From NCBI RefSeq assembly GCF_040371545.1, contig NZ_AP029048.1, positions 124,001 to 188,000 on the forward strand: DNA of 64,000 nt, in the 5' to 3' direction. How positions within the stretch are numbered: the first letter of the stretch is position 1; each line of letters opens with the position of its first letter. This document shows, in pieces, positions 63,115 to 64,000 of this stretch. Source of the DNA: Synechococcus sp. M16CYN (GTDB taxonomy: Bacteria > Cyanobacteriota > Cyanobacteriia > PCC-6307 > Cyanobiaceae). The notes beneath the pieces were generated by a model, which worked only from the letters and a program-made list of their open reading frames with translations, was not told where the DNA came from and ran no database searches. Position numbers and translations under genes: made by a program.

Positions 63115-63911
63115 TACGCCCCCATCGCGCTGTAGCGGCGCACACCAGCCCGCCAAAGGCATAACGCCAACGGTAGGAGTAGTGTAATCCAAATCAGCTG
63201 AGCACAAAATCCGGCCATCCAATCCACTGGTCGCTGAGCCAAAACACGCGCTGGAAAGTCGATCAGATAGGGGAATGGCGTCCACCGCGCTACTGCTTGC
63301 ATTGCAGGGGGGAAAGCGGTCAATGGCGTTAATAAGCCTGATAGAAACACAAACGGAATAAACAACAGCCGCTCTAGAGCACTAGCTTTCTCGCTCCAGA
63401 AACAAAGTGCCGCAATCAGGCTCTGCAGCAGAAAAGCAATTGCAAAAGCCATCCATGTTGCCAACCAGGCGAGAAGAAGTGTTCCTGGTCCAGGCAGCCA
63501 TAATACTTTTGGCTGAATTAATAAGAACAACGCAGCAATTGCTGCCGCAAATGGTAATCTAGTGAACTGCTCACTAAGATGAGCTGCCACATAACGCCAA
63601 AGCGGATGTAAGGGTTGCAAAAGATAGGGCGATAAGCGTCCTAATAAGACATCCTCTTCAAAGGCGTAAACCACCCAAACAACGGAAAACTGGCGTACCA
63701 AAAAAGCACTGAGAAAATATCGATCTAGGGCTACGTCATTCATATCAAGTGTGGTGCGGATGCCACTGCTACTCCAAACGCTGAGCATGATCAATGGCAA
63801 TACACCAGATAGCGACCACAACGCAATCTCAGCGCGATACTCGAGCATGTGAGCATACTGTGATCCCAGTATTGCCGCTACAATTCGACAGTTGAGGCCA
63901 AACAAACGCAT
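63114..63911 (-). CDS. ABC-2 family permease (first of a pair)
   Basis: This 265-residue protein is the companion permease, with about six transmembrane helices. Typical segments are EYRAEIALWSLSGVLPLIML, FEEDVLLGRLSPYLLQPLHP and FVFLSGLLTPLTAFPPAMQA. The two permeases probably form a heterodimer driven by the ATPase encoded just upstream. Its ATG overlaps the ATPase stop by one base (TAATG), so the three genes form a tightly coupled operon. Confidence 0.88.
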   Translation of the reverse strand: MRLFGLNCRIVAAILGSQYAHMLEYRAEIALWSLSGVLPLIMLSVWSSSGIRTTLDMNDVALDRYFLSAFLVRQFSVVWVVYAFEEDVLLGRLSPYLLQPLHPLWRYVAAHLSEQFTRLPFAAAIAALFLLIQPKVLWLPGPGTLLLAWLATWMAFAIAFLLQSLIAALCFWSEKASALERLLFIPFVFLSGLLTPLTAFPPAMQAVARWTPFPYLIDFPARVLAQRPVDWMAGFCAQLIWITLLLPLALCLWRAGVRRYSAMGA

Positions 63912-64000
63912 TACAGCTTCCCTTGGCGGAACAGTTTGCCAATTAAGGTTTCAATCGGCGGATCGTGGACCTCCAGATCAAGAACGGGGAGGCGTTCCAG
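63911..64000 (-). CDS. ABC transporter ATP-binding subunit, C-terminal end (runs off the window)
   Basis: The last 29 codons read LERLPVLDLEVHDPPIETLI and end LFRQGKL, then a TAA that overlaps the ATG of the first permease. This matches the C-terminus of ABC ATPases that serve paired ABC-2 permeases (VxDPPIExxI is typical). The nucleotide-binding motifs lie outside the window. Confidence 0.75.
   Translation of the reverse strand: MERLPVLDLEVHDPPIETLIGKLFRQGKL

Overview
The window looks like chromosomal DNA of a picocyanobacterium from the Prochlorococcus / marine Synechococcus / Cyanobium group. The support is protein content and gene order recognised by eye, not a database search. Recognised markers include a paired Flv1/Flv3-type flavodiiron set, a ClpB2-type disaggregase beside secE-nusG, a DUF3747 protein, a cyanobacterial chorismate lyase, an SNF2 + SWIM gene pair, a DesC-type desaturase, biosynthetic arginine decarboxylase and ThiO glycine oxidase. 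No rRNA, tRNA, CRISPR array, insertion sequence, prophage or integrase was seen.

Layout. (1) 1-12.4 kb is ordinary gene-dense housekeeping DNA: pyrD (partial)-rnhA, a DUF3747 secreted protein, then the minus-strand run clpB2-secE-nusG-rplK-rplA-rplJ-rplL ending in a good terminator, gloA divergent from eno, and an ABC1-family kinase with a small partner. (2) 12.4-18.7 kb holds a hypothetical anchored protein, argJ and coaE (divergent), a probable broken gene, gatB and thiO. (3) 18.7-24.1 kb is an AT-rich zone where only ndk and speA stand between long spacers. (4) 24.1-32.0 kb returns to normal composition: alaS, a large SNF2 ATPase with a translationally linked SWIM zinc-finger gene, and hsp20. 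(5) 32.0-38.7 kb carries flv3 and flv1, separated by a 2.4-kb stretch of low-coding sequence. (6) 39-44.8 kb has a PLP-enzyme gene-gcvH-gcvP cluster and a divergent desaturase. (7) 45.7-47.7 kb is rplI-dnaB. (8) 47.7-57.7 kb is dominated by two deserts (2.5 and 3.55 kb) around mnmG and a chorismate lyase, with one small membrane-protein frame at the end. (9) 57.7-64 kb holds conserved small cyanobacterial genes, ligA, a TVP38-type membrane protein and two ABC-2 permeases with the end of their ATPase.

The most unusual property is coding density. Roughly a quarter of the window is non-coding, in very AT-rich blocks of 0.4-3.5 kb inserted between genes that otherwise look intact and are of moderate GC. 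The edges are abrupt, for example at the 3' end of alaS and the 5' end of mnmG. Picocyanobacterial genomes are normally compact, so this suggests a lineage undergoing gene loss with slow removal of the remnants, as in some host-associated cyanobacteria. That is inference. Several fragments support it: a frameshifted gene after gatB, a stop-interrupted small gene after mnmG, a start-less open frame between the flavodiiron genes, and a decayed terminator hairpin inside a desert.

I did not find a convincing new multi-gene system. The best candidates for follow-up are the SNF2-SWIM pair, the 44-bp near-perfect palindrome at 57538-57581, and the deserts themselves as possible hosts of unannotated RNAs.
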